In this document: positions 6,940-14,700 of the stretch, piece by piece
Layout of the letters: each line of letters opens with the position of its first letter
How positions within the stretch are numbered: the stretch's first letter is position 1
Source: DATBFX01 sp036558305
Lineage (GTDB): Bacteria > Chloroflexota > Chloroflexia > Thermomicrobiales > UBA6265
Reading direction: 5' to 3'
Length of the DNA stretch: 15,221 nucleotides
NCBI GenBank assembly: GCA_036558305.1
Contig: DATBFX010000182.1
Coordinates: forward strand, 1-15,221
Translations under genes and position numbers: made by a program
Notes under the pieces: generated by a model
The model's database searches: none
Told to the model about the DNA's origin: nothing
The model's input: the letters and a program-made list of their open reading frames with translations, nothing else

Positions 6940-7484
6940 GCGACGATCGCCTTCGAGCAGACGTATGGCGGGATCGATGGCGACGCGGCGTCGCCGACCG
7001 AGATCTACGCCTTGCTGTCGGCCCTCTCCGATCTGCCGCTGAACCAGGGAGTCGCCGTGCCGGCGCGGTGAACCCGTACGGCGAGGTGCAGGCGGTCGGG
7101 GGCGTGACGCGCAAGATCGAAGGCTTCTACGATGTCTGCCGCGAACGGGGACTGGCGGGCGAGCAAGGGGTGATGGTGCCGACGGCAAACGTCAAGAACT
7201 TGATGCTGAAGGAGGAGGTCGCCGAGGCGGTGCGGGCGGGACGCTTCCATGTCTGGGCGGTCAGCCACCTCGACGAGGGGATCGAGTTGTTGATGGGGCG
7301 AGCGGCCGGCGAACGGGCGGTGGACGGGACGTTTCCGGCGGGGACGGTGCACCGGCTGGTTCAGGACCGGTTGCGGGAGCATGCGGAGCAGGTGCACGTG
7401 TTTGGCAACGTCATGACCGCCGCGGTTCTCCCTGCCGAGACGTGGCACGGTGGGAATGAGGACGTCCCGCCGGAACGACTCTGA
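6940..7484 (+). pseudogene. Frameshifted remnant of a Lon-type protease catalytic domain
   Basis: Two plus-strand frames together give about 180 residues of the C-terminal proteolytic domain of a Lon-family ATP-dependent protease. The first part (frame of 6952) reads FEQTYGGIDGDAASPTE and on to LNQGVAV. The second (frame of 7068) reads NPYGEVQAVGGVTRKIEG and continues to a stop at 7482-7484. Family knowledge places the catalytic Ser in the GDAAS-type motif and the catalytic Lys in VTRKIEG; both are still readable. The join needs one extra base near 7060. As written, the first frame ends in TGA at 7069-7071. The ATPase part and most of an expected protein of several hundred residues are absent upstream, where the sequence stops resembling Lon near 6940. 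It is a truncated, dead copy, unless the missing base is a sequencing error, which would still leave a fragment without its motor domain. Confidence 0.75.
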
Positions 7485-7745
7485 CTTCGAAGGGGTCAGC
7501 GGGCCGAGGATCGCGATGCGGACAACGGCCCGCACGGCCGGGTTCGCGACGCCGATCAGGGCGAGGAGGGCATCGAGTCGCCCACTGGGCCGCGGTAAGG
7601 GCGATCAGGACGTGGCGACTCCGCCGCAGAGGGTGGCGTGGGCTCCGGCGGCGCGTGCCGAGTCGGTCGCGTGGACGTCGTACGGCCTGTCCGCGTGCAG
7701 CTTGGCCAGAATTCCGCCGCCCGCCGGTTCGGTAAACGGGGCGGA
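7485..7745. other. Intergenic stretch between the Lon remnant and the transporter operon
   Basis: No gene or terminator with a T-run is evident. On the minus strand, in the same frame as the ATPase and just after its stop, a further 46 codons stay open to a TGA at 7605-7607 and read fairly protein-like (KLHADRPYDVHATDSARAAG). This could be the rest of a formerly longer ATPase or of another gene. I cannot assign it. Confidence 0.3.
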
Positions 7746-8549
7746 TCATGGGAGCTCGCGAGCGACGGCATCTGCCGCCGGTGCGGAACCGTTGATCTTG
7801 TAGCCCGAGGTCACCAGATCGATCAGGTCGGCGACCGTGGTGTCGGAAGTGCGCGTGTCGTAGACGATCTCGCCGCCGCTGAGGAAATTGATGCGATCGC
7901 AGACCTCGAACACCTGGGCATAGTTGTGGGCGATCAGGATGATCGAGATGTCTCCGCGCTTCTTCAATTCCAGCACCAGATTCAGCACCAGGCGGCTTTC
8001 GCGCACGCCGAGCGCGGCGAGCGGCTCGTCCATGATCAGCACGGTGGGATTGGAATAGATGGAACGGGCCACGGCGATGCTCTGGCGCTGACCGCCGGAG
8101 AGCATCGAGACGGTATTGTCGACGTTGGGGATGCGGATCCCCAGGGTACTCAGGTGCTCGATCGTTTGCCGGCGCATGAACCGATTGTGGAGCAGCGGGA
8201 TGCCCAGGAACCGCTTTTTTCGCTCCCGGCCCAGGAACATATTGTGGTAGACGCTGAGGTCGTTGACCAGCGCCAAATCCTGGTAAACGGTCTGGATACC
8301 CAGGGCGCGAGCCTCGATCGGCGAGTTCAGGTGGACCGGCTTGCCGTCGAAGGAGTAGGTGCCGCTGTCGGGCTTGTGAAAGCCACAGAGGATCTTGATC
8401 AGCGTGGACTTGCCCGCGCCGTTGTCCCCCACCAGTCCCAACACCTCGCCCCGATGCAGGCGCATGCTGACGTCGCGCAGGGCCGTGACGGCACCGAAGC
8501 GCTTACTCAGATGCTCCGCCTGGAGGATGATCGGACGCTCGTCGACCAT
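7746..8549 (-). CDS. CUT2-type sugar ABC transporter, ATP-binding subunit
   Basis: This 267-residue ATPase energises import of a sugar through the permease encoded just upstream. All ABC motifs are intact: Walker A GDNGAGKST (41-49), Q-loop Gln at 90 (VYQDLAL), signature LSGGQ (150-154), Walker B LIMDEP (171-176) and the switch His at 208 (IAHN). Its length is that of a single nucleotide-binding domain, as in fructose/FrcA-like systems, not the tandem two-domain RbsA type, so it must act as a homodimer. The ATG at 8549 shares one base with the permease stop (TGATG), and a GGAGG lies about 8 bases upstream inside the permease gene, a sign of translational coupling. It is the last gene of the operon; its closing residues are Ala/Pro-rich. 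The substrate cannot be read from this subunit. Confidence 0.93.
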   Translation of the reverse strand: MVDERPIILQAEHLSKRFGAVTALRDVSMRLHRGEVLGLVGDNGAGKSTLIKILCGFHKPDSGTYSFDGKPVHLNSPIEARALGIQTVYQDLALVNDLSVYHNMFLGRERKKRFLGIPLLHNRFMRRQTIEHLSTLGIRIPNVDNTVSMLSGGQRQSIAVARSIYSNPTVLIMDEPLAALGVRESRLVLNLVLELKKRGDISIILIAHNYAQVFEVCDRINFLSGGEIVYDTRTSDTTVADLIDLVTSGYKINGSAPAADAVARELP

Positions 8550-9616
8550 CAGCCTTTCCTCCGCAGCCTCACGTTATTCACTTGCACATTGAGGATCATG
8601 GCCGCAACGATCGCCACGCCGAGATAGATGTCGGACTCCGTCGCCTGGGCGCCGAGCAGTACGAGCCCGTTATTGAGAGAGGCAACCACGAAGGCGCCAA
8701 TGAGCGCGCCGATCACCGTGCCCGACCCGCCCGTCAGCGCCGTGCCGCCGATGACGGCGGCGGCGATGGCAAGCAAGGTCAGATTGCTGCCGCCGGCATC
8801 GGGAGCAGCGGACCGAATCTGCGTGGCCGAAATCACGCCGGTCAACGACGCCAATCCCCCCAGGATCATGAAGGTGGTGATCTTGATACGATCGGTGCGT
8901 ACGCCGATCTCGCGAGCCGCCAGGAGGTTGCTTCCGGTCGAGATGACATGCAGACCGAAGACGGTGCGGGAAAGGACGAGCGTCAGGATCAGCACAACGC
9001 CGACGGTCCAGATGATCGGGGTGAAACCGGTCAGGCCGTCCCACGAGAAGAGCGGACTGAGCGGACCGAATCGATTTTCGGAGAAGACGATGTTGAACGG
9101 CTCATGCACCGGCATCCGGATGGGTTGGCTGTGCGCGAAGCTGACCGTAAAGCCGGTGAGTAAGAAAAACGTGCCGAGCGTGGTGATCAGGGCGGGGACG
9201 TGCAACTTGACGGTGATCATCCCATTGATGAAACCGACGGCCACCCCGATGAGGATCGCCGCGGGCGCCGCCAACCACAGCGACAACCCCCAATCGGTGT
9301 TCATCCGAATCATCAGATATGGGGCCATGGCATATGTCGCGCCGACTGAGAGGTCGATCTCTCCGGTGATCATCACCAGGACGATCCCGGCGGCGATCAT
9401 CCCGATCCGGCCGGTGTCCCGCAGGACCACACTCATCTCGGCGCTGCTCAGGAAGACGCTGTTTCGGGACTGGATATAGACGACGAGCAGTATGGCGACC
9501 GCGAGAATGCTGAACTCCCGGTAACGCGCGAGAAAGGAGAGGCCGGTCTCCAGCCAACTCCCGCTGCTCGTTGCCGGCGCCTCCAGCGGACTCTCTGACG
9601 CGACCGTACGTGCCAT
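8549..9616 (-). CDS. CUT2-type sugar ABC transporter, permease subunit
   Basis: This 355-residue inner-membrane protein has many hydrophobic helices and the hallmarks of the ribose/xylose permease family (RbsC/XylH-like): GEIDLSVGATYAMAP in the middle of the N-terminal half, FINGMITVKLHVPALITTLG and, near the end, AVIGGTALTGGSGTVIGALIG. It would form the translocation path for the substrate handed over by the binding protein at 9918-10997. ATG at 9616 is chosen. A TTG at 9652 would add 12 residues, and neither has a strong ribosome site (AAGGAAG lies directly before the ATG). A long polar N-terminal tail precedes the first helix. It is separated by 301 bases and two hairpins from the binding-protein gene and is coupled to the ATPase gene by a one-base overlap. 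Confidence 0.92.
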   Translation of the reverse strand: MARTVASESPLEAPATSSGSWLETGLSFLARYREFSILAVAILLVVYIQSRNSVFLSSAEMSVVLRDTGRIGMIAAGIVLVMITGEIDLSVGATYAMAPYLMIRMNTDWGLSLWLAAPAAILIGVAVGFINGMITVKLHVPALITTLGTFFLLTGFTVSFAHSQPIRMPVHEPFNIVFSENRFGPLSPLFSWDGLTGFTPIIWTVGVVLILTLVLSRTVFGLHVISTGSNLLAAREIGVRTDRIKITTFMILGGLASLTGVISATQIRSAAPDAGGSNLTLLAIAAAVIGGTALTGGSGTVIGALIGAFVVASLNNGLVLLGAQATESDIYLGVAIVAAMILNVQVNNVRLRRKG

Positions 9617-9829
9617 CTTCCTTGCTTCTTGTGTTGACCGGTCGGGAATCAAGGTCCCTGACGGGCGATGCTCCGTAACGGACCGATCCAGTAACCCGCT
9701 CGCTGCGGGCGTTGTGCCGGCCTATCCGCGTGCCGCGACGCAGGGGCAATGCTCCGAGCTGGCGGTGCAAGACCCCGTGACGAGCGCGGGATCAACCGCG
9801 CCTGGCCTTCGCCGGCCGAATCGGGGTGA

Positions 9830-9857
9830 CGATGGGGTGACATCGGTCACCCCATCG
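9830..9857. repeat. Perfect 12-bp hairpin between the binding-protein and permease genes
   Basis: CGATGGGGTGAC (9830-9841) and GTCACCCCATCG (9846-9857) are perfect complements around an ATCG tetraloop. No T-run follows on either strand, so it is not a normal terminator. In the operon transcript it lies about 60 bases after the binding-protein stop. Such hairpins protect the upstream message from 3' exonucleases and raise binding-protein yield (as known for malE); that role is inferred here. An extra copy of one arm core, GGGGTGAC, lies at 9823-9830. Confidence 0.6.
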
Positions 9858-9876
9858 CCCCACGTGCGCTCAGCGA

Positions 9877-9902
9877 TGGGTAAGAGGAGATCTGCTTACC
9901 CA
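9877..9902. repeat. Second intercistronic hairpin just after the binding-protein stop
   Basis: TGGGTAAG (9877-9884) pairs with CTTACCCA (9895-9902) around a 10-base loop. It starts 15 bases after the binding-protein stop in the operon direction, so the two hairpins stand in tandem before the permease gene. The rest of the 301-base gap holds nothing I recognise. Confidence 0.5.
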
Positions 9903-9917
9903 ACGAGCGAGGAGATG

Positions 9918-10997
9918 CTACGTCGGCTCCGCGTCCGTGCTGCCCTCGAACCGCGACGGGTTGAGGTAGGTTCCGACGTTGTCCTTCGTGACGTACGCCA
10001 GGCTTGTGTCGGTGTTCGCGGGTGAGACCGCGCCACCCGACAGCTTGTAGAGGTAAATTTGCAGGGTGGGAAGGAAACCTTGCAGGTATGGTTGCTGGTC
10101 GGTGGTGAACGTCAGGTCGCCGCTTTGGACCGCCGCAAGGGTCTCCGGTTCCAGATCGTAGCCGGCGGTGACGACGCCCTGCGCGGCCAAACCATACTTC
10201 TGTGAGATCTTGCCGATGGCTTTGGTGTCGCCTCCGCCGGTACCGAACATGCCCACGACGTCCTTGTTGGCGAGATAGTAGCTCTCGACGTTCGAGAGTT
10301 CCTCGTCCTCACTGACGCCTGACGTGAGCGTGTCATACGTGACGGGATCTCCGGCGTCCTTGATCGCCTGGATGTAGCCGTCGAGTCGCGGCTGCAGGTT
10401 CAGCGAACCGGGGGTGGCGATAGCGAGCATCACCTTGCCGCCCTTCTTCACCAGCGGCAGCCACCGTTGGGCAATGTTGTAGCCGGATTGATAGAGGCTC
10501 TGGCCGACGTAGGCGAGCCGCGAGTTGGGCTGCGTATCGGCGTTGTACCCGATCACCGGGATGCCGATGCTGAGCGCATCCTCCGTCGGTTTGTTGAAGG
10601 CCTCGGCGTCGACCAGACATACCGCGATGCCATCCACCTTGGCGGCAATGGCGGTTTGCATGGCGGATACCATCTCGTCGACGTTACTGGTCTTCGAGCC
10701 GGTCCACTGGTAGCTGCAGCCCAGGAACGCGCAGGCATCCTCGATTCCGTAAATGGTCGGGGTGAAGAACGTGTTTGTCGTCACGTGGTTGACGAACGTG
10801 ATCTTGTAGGGCTTCTGAGGCAACCCGGCAGCGGCCAGCGCCTCACGGACCGATCTCCCTGTCATCCCCGCGCCAATCGCGGCCGCCGCCGCGCCGCCCA
10901 GTCCCAACTTCGCGGCCATGCCGAGTGCCTTGCGTCGGCTCACCTCGTAGCTGGCGCGCCGGGCCGGTGGCATGCTTTCCAGGACATCCTTCTCCAT
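9918..10997 (-). CDS. CUT2-type sugar ABC transporter, substrate-binding protein with Tat signal
   Basis: This 359-residue exported protein captures a sugar or sugar-like ligand and delivers it to the permease. The N-terminus carries SRRKALGMAAK with the twin arginines at 21-22, then an Ala/Gly-rich hydrophobic stretch, a Tat-type signal with no lipobox Cys. The mature part follows the periplasmic-binding-protein-like fold of ribose/xylose binders: ITFVNH at the start, KVDGIAVCLVDAEAFNKP, GIPVIGYNAD, and later VVGMFGTGGGDTKAIGK and DLTFTTDQQPYLQGF, the hinge and ligand-cleft segments of this family. ATG at 10997 is chosen because GGGG lies 8 bases upstream and the frame beyond it runs into the promoter (11056-11084). 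It is the first and probably most expressed gene of the three-gene operon. The ligand is unknown; no sugar kinase or isomerase neighbour gives a clue. Confidence 0.92.
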   Translation of the reverse strand: MEKDVLESMPPARRASYEVSRRKALGMAAKLGLGGAAAAAIGAGMTGRSVREALAAAGLPQKPYKITFVNHVTTNTFFTPTIYGIEDACAFLGCSYQWTGSKTSNVDEMVSAMQTAIAAKVDGIAVCLVDAEAFNKPTEDALSIGIPVIGYNADTQPNSRLAYVGQSLYQSGYNIAQRWLPLVKKGGKVMLAIATPGSLNLQPRLDGYIQAIKDAGDPVTYDTLTSGVSEDEELSNVESYYLANKDVVGMFGTGGGDTKAIGKISQKYGLAAQGVVTAGYDLEPETLAAVQSGDLTFTTDQQPYLQGFLPTLQIYLYKLSGGAVSPANTDTSLAYVTKDNVGTYLNPSRFEGSTDAEPT

Positions 10998-11055
10998 CGA
11001 TGGATCCCCTTTCTCTTCGTTTGTAGACGCGACTTTCCGCGATCGGATGAGGCGA

Positions 11056-11084
11056 CTTGTAGCACCCTGCTCGGGTGGTGTCAA
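11056..11084 (-). promoter_or_regulatory. Promoter of the sugar ABC transporter operon
   Basis: On the minus strand a perfect -35 TTGACA (11084-11079) is followed after exactly 17 bases by TACAAG (11061-11056), four of six for the -10. Transcription would begin near 11049, giving a leader of about 50 bases before the ATG at 10997. No clear operator palindrome overlaps it. Confidence 0.65.
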
Positions 11085-11489
11085 GGTCTGCGGGTAGCGG
11101 ACTCAGGGCAATCGCATCAAGATCCCGAGCACCGGAAGGCGGCGGGTGTTGTCCCAGCCGGCCATCGGGCGCTTCATCGCGATCCCGATCCTGGCAGTCG
11201 TCTCCCGGTGCATGAGACTGGGCGCGATGTGGCGCGAAATTGCGAAGTTTGCCGTCGCGTGGCGCGCCGACCGCCCAGCACCCCTACAAGCGGACCTACC
11301 ACCTCCGCCAGCGAACCGCTTCCGCCCCGACGGTAAAACGCTGAACCGCACCCGCCGCGGCAGCGGCGGTCACCTCGCAACCGGCCGCCGGGGTATGCTG
11401 CCCTCAGGCAATTGGAATCAGGCAAGGCGTCCGGGCCAAACGCGGCACATGGGATAGGCAAGACGCCACGAGTAAATGCCCCCTCATTG

Positions 11490-11530
11490 CTCTGGAGCAC
11501 GAGGTCGCGAGTTCGAGTCACGCCGGGGTG
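11490..11530 (+). other. tRNA 3'-end-like fragment (T-arm), possible integration scar
   Basis: GAGGTCGCGAGTTCGAGTC (11501-11519) has the variable-loop and T-arm pattern of a tRNA: stem GCGAG (11507-11511), loop TTCGAGT (11512-11518) and partner CACGC (11519-11523), with one A-A mismatch. The expected acceptor partner, anticodon stem and D-arm are not found upstream at the right distances, so no intact tRNA exists. A tRNA 3' fragment is a typical attachment-site scar of an integrated element. A chance match or a decayed tRNA are alternatives. Confidence 0.45.
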
Positions 11531-11560
11531 GAGCGAGATCGCAGTAGGCGCATGCGGGAA

Positions 11561-11597
11561 GCGAAGCCGGGGTTGGCACCCCGGCTTCGCGCCTTTT
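11561..11597 (+). terminator. Strong intrinsic terminator, plus strand
   Basis: GCGAAGCCGGGG (11561-11572) pairs perfectly over 12 bp with CCCCGGCTTCGC (11579-11590) around a six-base loop, and GCCTTTT follows. The T-run is on the plus strand only; in the minus direction the hairpin is followed by TTCCC. It therefore ends a plus-strand transcript, although no plus-strand gene is recognised just upstream. It may still give some blocking of the minus-strand transcript from the Cys-rich gene. Confidence 0.75.
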
Positions 11598-11735
11598 CCC
11601 CGTCCTGCGCCAGACCGGCCGCGCCAGAGTGCGATCCGCGCCGATGCGAGGATGGCGACGGCGGCAGCGCTTCTGGTCGGGCAGAATCCTCATGTCGCTT
11701 TTGAAAAGCTCTAACCGGCGCCGCCATGCGCATCA

Positions 11736-14700
11736 CTAAAACTGCCAGTTGACGCAGTTGCTCACGTCGGGCAGCATCGTTTCGCAGACGCCGGAAAAGC
11801 CGCAGCAGGTGCCTTCGAAGCAGCAGACGCCGTTGCAGCAGTCGCGGCTGAAGTCGGAGGCGCAGAAGGTGGCGTCGGAGATCGACCAGGAGGTGGTGCT
11901 GCGGGTCGGATCGCAGGTCTGGCACCAGTTGGCAGGGTTGATCTGGCCGGCGACGTAGCTGCCGCCGTCGATCTCGCAGGCGCACGGCTGGCAGGTGCCG
12001 CCGACGCTGGTGCCGGTGCAGCAGAGACCGGCGGCGCAGCAGACGCCGTTGCAGCAATTTCTCTCGAGGTTGGCGCCGCAGGGCACGTGGTTATCCGTCG
12101 GCGACCACGACGTCTTGCTCTTGAACGGAGAGCAGAATTCGCACTGGTTCGCGGGATTGATCTTGGCGGTCGGGTAAAAGCGGCCGTCGATGTCGCAACC
12201 GTCGCAGACCGTCGAGCCGCCCGTCGCGCAGGCGCCGTCGTTCGTGCAGCACTCGCCGTCGGCGCAGCAGACGCCCCGGCAGCAATACTGTTGCCCGTTG
12301 GCACCGCACGGCGAGTCGTCCCTGACGTTCGTCCAGGAGGACGGGCTGTTGTGCCATTCGCAGTATTGGCACGGGTTGTTCGGGTTGACGGTGCCGTTCG
12401 CGTACGTCGTCCCTTCGATCACGCATTGGCAGGAGTCGGGATCCTGGACGCAGGGATCGTGGCAGAACTCGACGTCGCAGTGGCCCCCGGTGCAGCACAT
12501 ACCGCGCCGGCAACAGACCCCGTTGCAGCAGATCTGATCGCCGTTGGCGCCGCAGGCCGTGTTGTCGGGCACGGGAGACCAGTCGGTCCGTGATTGGCTC
12601 GGGTCGCAGACCGCGCAGGAATTGGTCGGATTCTCCATACCCGCGGGGTACGTGACGCCGCCGATGGCGCAGCCGTTGTTGGATTGCTCGCAACTGCCGC
12701 CCAGACCGCAGCGCTCATTGGGCCCGCAGCAGGTACCGCCGCAGCAGACCTGGATGGTGCCGCAGGAGGTATCGTCGGCGGCCGGCGACCAGGAGAACTG
12801 GTCGAGCACCGGGTCGCAGACCTGGCAGGGGTTGTCGGGATTGACGGCGCCCTCGCCGTAGCTCTTGCCGCCGATCTGGCAGCCGCAGGGTCCGCACAAC
12901 CCGAGCGTGCAGCAGAGACCGGAGTCGCAGCAGATACCCTCGCAGCAGACCTGGTCGCCGTTGGCACCGCAGGGCGCGTCGCCGGCGAGCGGCGTCCAAT
13001 CCAACGGGTCCTCGGTCGGATCGCAGAGCTCGCACTCGTTGTCCGGGTTGAAGTCGCCTTCGGCGACCTCGTCGTCGCCGATGGTGCAGTGGCACGGTTC
13101 GGGGCCGCAGGCGCCGTCGAGGAAGTGGCAGCACTCGCCGTCCGGACAGCAGGCGCCGGCGCAGCAGAACTGGTCGCCGTTCGCGCCGCAGGGCGTGTTG
13201 GCGGCGGCGTCGCTCCAGGCGTTGCGATCGCTCAGCGAATCGCAGATTTCGCACGGGTTGTCGGGGTTGGAGGCTCCCGCAACGTAGGTGACGCCGTCGA
13301 TCTCGCAGGGACAGGGAGCGCAGGCACCGGAGAGGTCGCAGCAGAGACCGGGGTCGCAGCAAACACCGCTGCAACAGGTCTGATCGCCGTTGTCGCCACA
13401 CGACTCGTCGGACCGCGGCGACCAGGAGAATTGGTCGAGGACCGGGTCGCACCACTCGCACACGTTGTCGGGGTTGATCGCGAACTCGGCGACGTCCTGG
13501 TCGCCGATCCGGCAACCGCAGAACCCGCACAGGCCGAGGGTGCAGCAGAGACCGGGATCGCAACAGGCGCCGGTACAACAGACCTGGCCGTCACCGCAGG
13601 AGGTGTCATCGGCCGCGGTCGACCACGCGAAGGGGTCGGCGTCCGGATCGCAGACTTCACACGGATTGTCCGGGTTCGGTACGTTGGCGGCATAGTTTTT
13701 CCCTGCGATCTGGCAGAGGCAGGTGCCGCAGGCGTCGAGGATGCAGCATTCGTCACTGGCGCAGCATTCGCCGCCGCAACACTTCTGCTCGCCGTTGGCG
13801 CCGCAGGCGGTGCCGTTGTCGACCGACGACCAGGAGAGCCGGGAGCGGCTCGGGTCGCAGACCTGGCAGGGGTTGTCGCGATTGGGCGTACCCGCGGGGA
13901 TGGGATCGCCGCCGCCGATCTCGCAGCCGCAATCTTTGCAGGTGCCGGCGTCGCAGCACTGGCCCTGCGGGCAGCAATTGCCGCTGCAGCACACGCGGTC
14001 GTCGGCGTCGGTGCCGCAGGCCTCGTTGTCGTCGAGGGTCGTCCAGTCGTCGCGGTTGCGGTCGACGTCGCAGACCTGGCAGGTGTTGTTCGGGTTGGCG
14101 GTGCCGTCGCCGTAGTCCTGGCCGTTGATGTGGCATGGGCACGGCGCGCACTCGCCGATGTCGTTGCAGCATTGGCCGGATGGGCAGCACTGGCCCTCGC
14201 AGCACTCGCGGCCGTTGCCGAGGCCGCAGTCGGAGCGGTTGGGCGCGTGCGACCACTCGTCGCGGGATTGGTCGGGATCGCAGACCTCGCAGTGGTTGAG
14301 CGGGTTGGGCGTGCCGGCGTCCCAGTTGGTCAGGCCGATGTGGCAGCGGCACGGTTTGCAGCCGTCGTCGCAGCACTCGCCCGGATCGCAGCAAAGACCA
14401 CGGCAGCAGACTCGAGACTCGTCGAGGTCGCCGCCGCAGACGAAGTCGTCGGGCGCTTCGGACCAGTCGAGCCGGTTGCGGTCGGGATCGCAGAGCTGGC
14501 AGGGATCGTCGGGATCGACCGTGCCCGCGTGGACGTCGTGCTCGTCGATCCGGCAGATCGGACCGCACTCCTCGCAGCCGGTCGGGGTGCAGCACTCGGT
14601 CGGGGAGCAGCATCCCCCGTTGCAGCAGACGCGGCCGCCGGTAAAACCGCAGTCGGTGAAGTCGGCCACGGATGTCCAGCGGGTCGTGCTGGCGTTCGGA

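Larger units (their letters stand above)
11098..11735. other. Intergenic region between the transporter operon and the Cys-rich gene
   Basis: This stretch of about 640 bases holds no convincing coding frame. It contains the tRNA-like fragment and the plus-strand terminator. A short minus-strand frame ending in TGA at 11103 reads MKRPMAGWDNTRRLP near its end; it has no ribosome site that I can support and no family I recognise. Confidence 0.4.

Noticed and set aside
11439..11530. A complete tRNA gene
   Set aside because: Only the T-arm fits. The acceptor, D and anticodon stems do not pair at the needed distances.
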